Shown here in pieces: positions 60,962-64,000 of a DNA stretch of 64,000 nucleotides (position 1 is its first letter; each line of letters opens with the position of its first letter). This DNA comes from Xylocopa sonorina. Lineage: Eukaryota; Arthropoda; Insecta; Hymenoptera; Apidae. Where the stretch lies: the NCBI RefSeq assembly GCF_050948175.1, contig NC_135201.1, forward strand, positions 6,324,001 to 6,388,000, in the 5' to 3' direction. A program made the position numbers and the translations under genes. The notes below the pieces were generated by a model. It searched no databases. It was not told the origin of the DNA and worked only from the letters and a program-made list of their open reading frames with translations.

Positions 60962-60990
60962 TATATAACAACTGCGAAACTGCAGCCAGT
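60962..60990 (+). promoter_or_regulatory. Possible TATA/initiator promoter
   Basis: TATATAA at 60962-60968 lies about 26 bases before CCAGTG, an imperfect arthropod initiator. The sequence around it is GC-rich, so the TATA word stands out. No downstream gene was identified. Confidence 0.2.
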
Positions 60991-63900
60991 GCAATCGTCG
61001 GCAGACGGACTAACATCGCATGACGTCACCTCGGCAAGCGTATCATTTTTAGCCCACATATACAACCGCGGTTGGCCAAGGCCTCCGTCCGCCTCCGCCG
61101 CCATCCTCGTTGTTGAGCCCTGGCTAAGCCTGTGTACGTGCAACTGCACACACGCCGGACACATTCTCGGTGGACAGTGCGAGTGACCGAGTGCGCGGTA
61201 TAGGCCAAACCGAGCTAGCGACGGTTCAGAGATGGTTCGTTCCCTCGAGCTGGTATAGTTTGGGAACGGGAACTTATTGGATTAGTCTGAGACCAGACGT
61301 TCCAGTCCTCTCTGTACGAAGAAACGAATGAATGGCTTTTGGAATTTGTTCAGTTTTTAATGACGAAGGTGTAGCGTTTGAGATGAGACGGTGTTTTGTA
61401 GAGAGAATTGCTCCGATCCGTGGTCTCGCGAGAGGCTCGAATACTTCGCTAGATGCAAGTGTAGGCTCGGCTCATGTTTTTACGGGCTATAGTAGGTCTC
61501 GCGATTGCATTGTGGACGCTTTCCCTTGGCACTAGTGACCGAGCTGAAAACATTGCCCTGCTCATACCGAGAGTTCTTGAGGACGGTAGACTCGTGTGGT
61601 CTTTGCATCAGTGTTTCTCAACTTGACTCGCCCAGGGCTTTTCGCGAGCGAGGCACTCTCGGTTGTGTTCCTCCTCCTGTGCACTCACCGGACGATATTT
61701 TATTTTCGACGGTTAAAAAAATGTTCTAATCCAACGCGGAGAAATTGATCCAAGGACGAAGCGTGACTACAAATGCGGTGCTCTAATCCGGAGGGCTTTC
61801 GAAACGAGGAAGCGAACGATGCGTGGAGGCACGTACGATGAAAGGACGCCTCGAAAGAGCTCGTAAATGATGAGCGAGGTGGGGAATGAATGAGGGAACG
61901 AGTACGCTTTCAGTAACCGGGGATGAAGTACCTTTCGTTAGGGAAAGTTACGAGAGGAAAGGCATAAAACTCTCGAGACGTAATGATTTTAAAATACACC
62001 ACTGTTGAATCGCGAGCATTTATTACGATCGACAACAAATACGCTCGCGAAGTTCCCCCCTCTCATCCTGGAATTATTATTCGCGCTGCGCGACGTATAC
62101 ACTGGACGAATGTAGGGAACTTTTGGTCACGTTGGGAGTAAAACGGCGAGACGTTGCTCGCTTCTGTCCGACGGTAGCCGGAATGTGCAACGCTAGCACG
62201 GAGTAAGGATGAACCGGGGACAATAGCTGAGGATGCATTTTTATTCCCGAGACGCTTGGTGAATCTCTAATAGCTATGGGAGTGGTTTCGTTCACCGAGA
62301 TATTGCTGCGAACGCCAGTCACATCACAGCTTTTTTCCTTTATTTTTTTTTTTCAAACTACTCTCAAAACTACCTGCTAAGTGCCCCAAAGCTATACGAG
62401 CAATGTACAATCTCCCGAGTTTCGAAGAGAAACAAGCGTAAAGCGAACTCGCTATGGGCGTCTGTCCACCAACGTTCTATTCTACTTGCAGAGGCCACGC
62501 TGGGCCGCGTTGCCGGAAGAAGCCTCCATCGCGGGCGTAACGTTAGTTTTCGCACGAAAACGGAAGCCACGCAAAATCGCCAAGCTTCCAGTAAATATGT
62601 TTCAGCTGGAATAGTTTTCTGAAAAGCTTGCGCGGACCTCTCCAAGGGTATCTCGCCGTCCACTCGAGGTAGGGTCGTCTGTCGGTCCAATAAGCGTCCT
62701 CGAAACTCTATTTACGGGACAAATAGCGAGAAGTTTGACCAGCTAGTTTCCAAAGTACGTCGTTGCTCGCAGAAGTACCGGCAAGTTCGCATGGAACGCA
62801 GGGCCAGGTGTAAATCAATATTGGAAACAGTCCTGGGTAGACGTTCGCCGGCACGAGCAGTCGAGTCACGAGTGTAAAGGTTAGCTTTGCTTATCTCACG
62901 CGAAAGTCGCATTAATAATCCACGGCTGGCTGTTTTACGTTGTTTAACTGGAACAGTAAACTCGCCTCTAGGATCCTCTGCAGGGAATCTGGCGATTTAA
63001 CGATCAACCCCCCTGATAATGATCACCGAGCCGAGCTTCCATTTCTTCATTATTTTTCGTCCCAGGCCACGTAACGCGTGGTTTCTTGTCTGATTTCGTG
63101 TACGCTCCGTGTTCCGCGGCTAATGACTGCCGCTTGCCGCCACTGGGGATGGGGCTGTTACGAGGGGGTTAGGGTGTCATTAGCTAGGGACTTTTTCGTT
63201 AGATTTCGTTCCTCCCTCGAGGCGTTCCCCAGATCTGTCCTTTCTCCTTCGCGTTCAAACCTCCACGCTTCCGAAGAATTCTTATTTTTAACCCTGCCGA
63301 GCTACTTTTTCTCCTGGAACGGGTTTCGAACGTGACAAATAGAATCGTCCATAAAATGCGCCCGTCGAAAGCCGAGAAAGTTAATGGTCCCTGGATATTT
63401 TGCCGGAAAGTCCAGCAGCGTCGAGCAGAGGCTCTATCGGCTTGAAAACGCATCGTGCACGCCCCAGGGACTCACCCTTGAAAAAGGCGTCAGCCAGTGC
63501 CCTCGGTGTTGCATAACGCGCGCGAGTATAATGCAATTGCAGCCAGTCTGAAACGCCCATTAGCGTGGACAGGAGAGAAAGAAGCCGCGGATAACCGTAG
63601 GCCAGGTCGGTTGCGTGAGCGGCAAGTGCACGCGTGTGCAGCGAGGAGTATGCACGCGAGCGTAACCGGTGCGCGTCGCGGCTGGGGCGGCAGGGATGAA
63701 ACTGCCCGCCGCGATTTGCGCGCGACCGCTCGAATTTCGTGGCGCGTGTCCCGATCACGATCGTTCCGTGAACGGCCAGGCGAAACTACGCTCTCCCGGT
63801 TTCGCGATCCGTGATGCCGATACGGTCCAATAAACGTACCCCGTAAACGTCCAGGCTCTTCTTTCCAGGCTGACAGCAGTCAGCTGTCCGGACGTCTTCA

Positions 63901-64000
63901 TTTCGACGACTAATTCAGCGATCGATATTGAAACGCGCCCAGGAAATCTCCTTCCCCTTCTCTAGATTGGTGGCTAGGCAGACGCGTTTTAAGAATTCTG

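Larger units (their letters stand above)
53016..64000. other. 11 kb region without recognised gene
   Basis: This CpG-rich, stop-poor sequence has many overlapping shadow frames. If the 5' exon ending at 53015 is real, this is its first intron. Items seen: a CGGCT tandem repeat at 57576-57600, a TATATAA at 60962-60968 with a CCAGTG about 25 bases later, and T- or A-rich tracts near 59636 and 62343. No coding exon is supported. Confidence 0.45.

Noticed and set aside
27456..64000. Search for transposon proteins, CRISPR-like arrays and known insect microRNAs
   Set aside because: No transposase or reverse-transcriptase motifs, no spaced direct repeats, and no mature microRNA sequences recognised by eye.

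Overview
The window is nuclear DNA of an insect. Small exons with canonical GT-AG borders, short AT-rich introns beside much larger ones, TCAGT-type initiators and eukaryotic tRNA genes show this. Protein content (muscle LIM protein, Phox2 homeobox) together with CpG-rich, moderately GC-rich intergenic DNA and an AT-rich central island suggests Hymenoptera (bee, ant or wasp). That taxonomic call is inference; the genus cannot be named from sequence alone.

Layout. (1) 1-4335, plus strand: the 3' part of a muscle LIM protein gene (Mlp84B type). Its first half-LIM exon and start codon lie left of the window. Five exons of the long form are visible, plus an alternative terminal exon that would make a single-LIM short protein. 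(2) 4336-6860: tail-to-tail gap. (3) 6861-16550, minus strand: a complete Phox2 homeobox gene of three coding exons (313 aa), with a TATA/initiator pair just upstream. A 7.25 kb intron splits the homeodomain between positions 46 and 47. (4) 17.1-20.7 kb: no recognised gene, but several minus-strand open segments with good splice sites and a possible divergent promoter near 19.5-20.0 kb. (5) 20732-24776, minus strand: a seven-exon gene for a 983-residue protein that I do not recognise. All phases agree; the protein is Asn/Ser-rich, has a basic N terminus, a Cys-rich block and three copies of a short L-F-D-(A/V)-S motif. (6) 25.7-27.5 kb: tRNA-Val(CAC) and weak exon candidates. (7) 27.5-64 kb: a long CpG-rich stretch with almost no convincing coding sequence. 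It holds tRNA-Leu(AAG), one 166-codon minus-strand open frame of protein-like composition at 48.4-48.9 kb, a probable 5' untranslated exon ending at 53015, and simple repeats. It may be regulatory DNA or a large intron of a gene whose body lies outside the window.

The recognised genes do not form one pathway. Mlp84B is a structural protein of muscle Z-discs. Phox2 is a neuronal-fate transcription factor. The orphan gene is unassigned. The most interesting material is the orphan gene with its repeated motif, the alternative Mlp84B end, and the cryptic spliced frames between Phox2 and the orphan gene.
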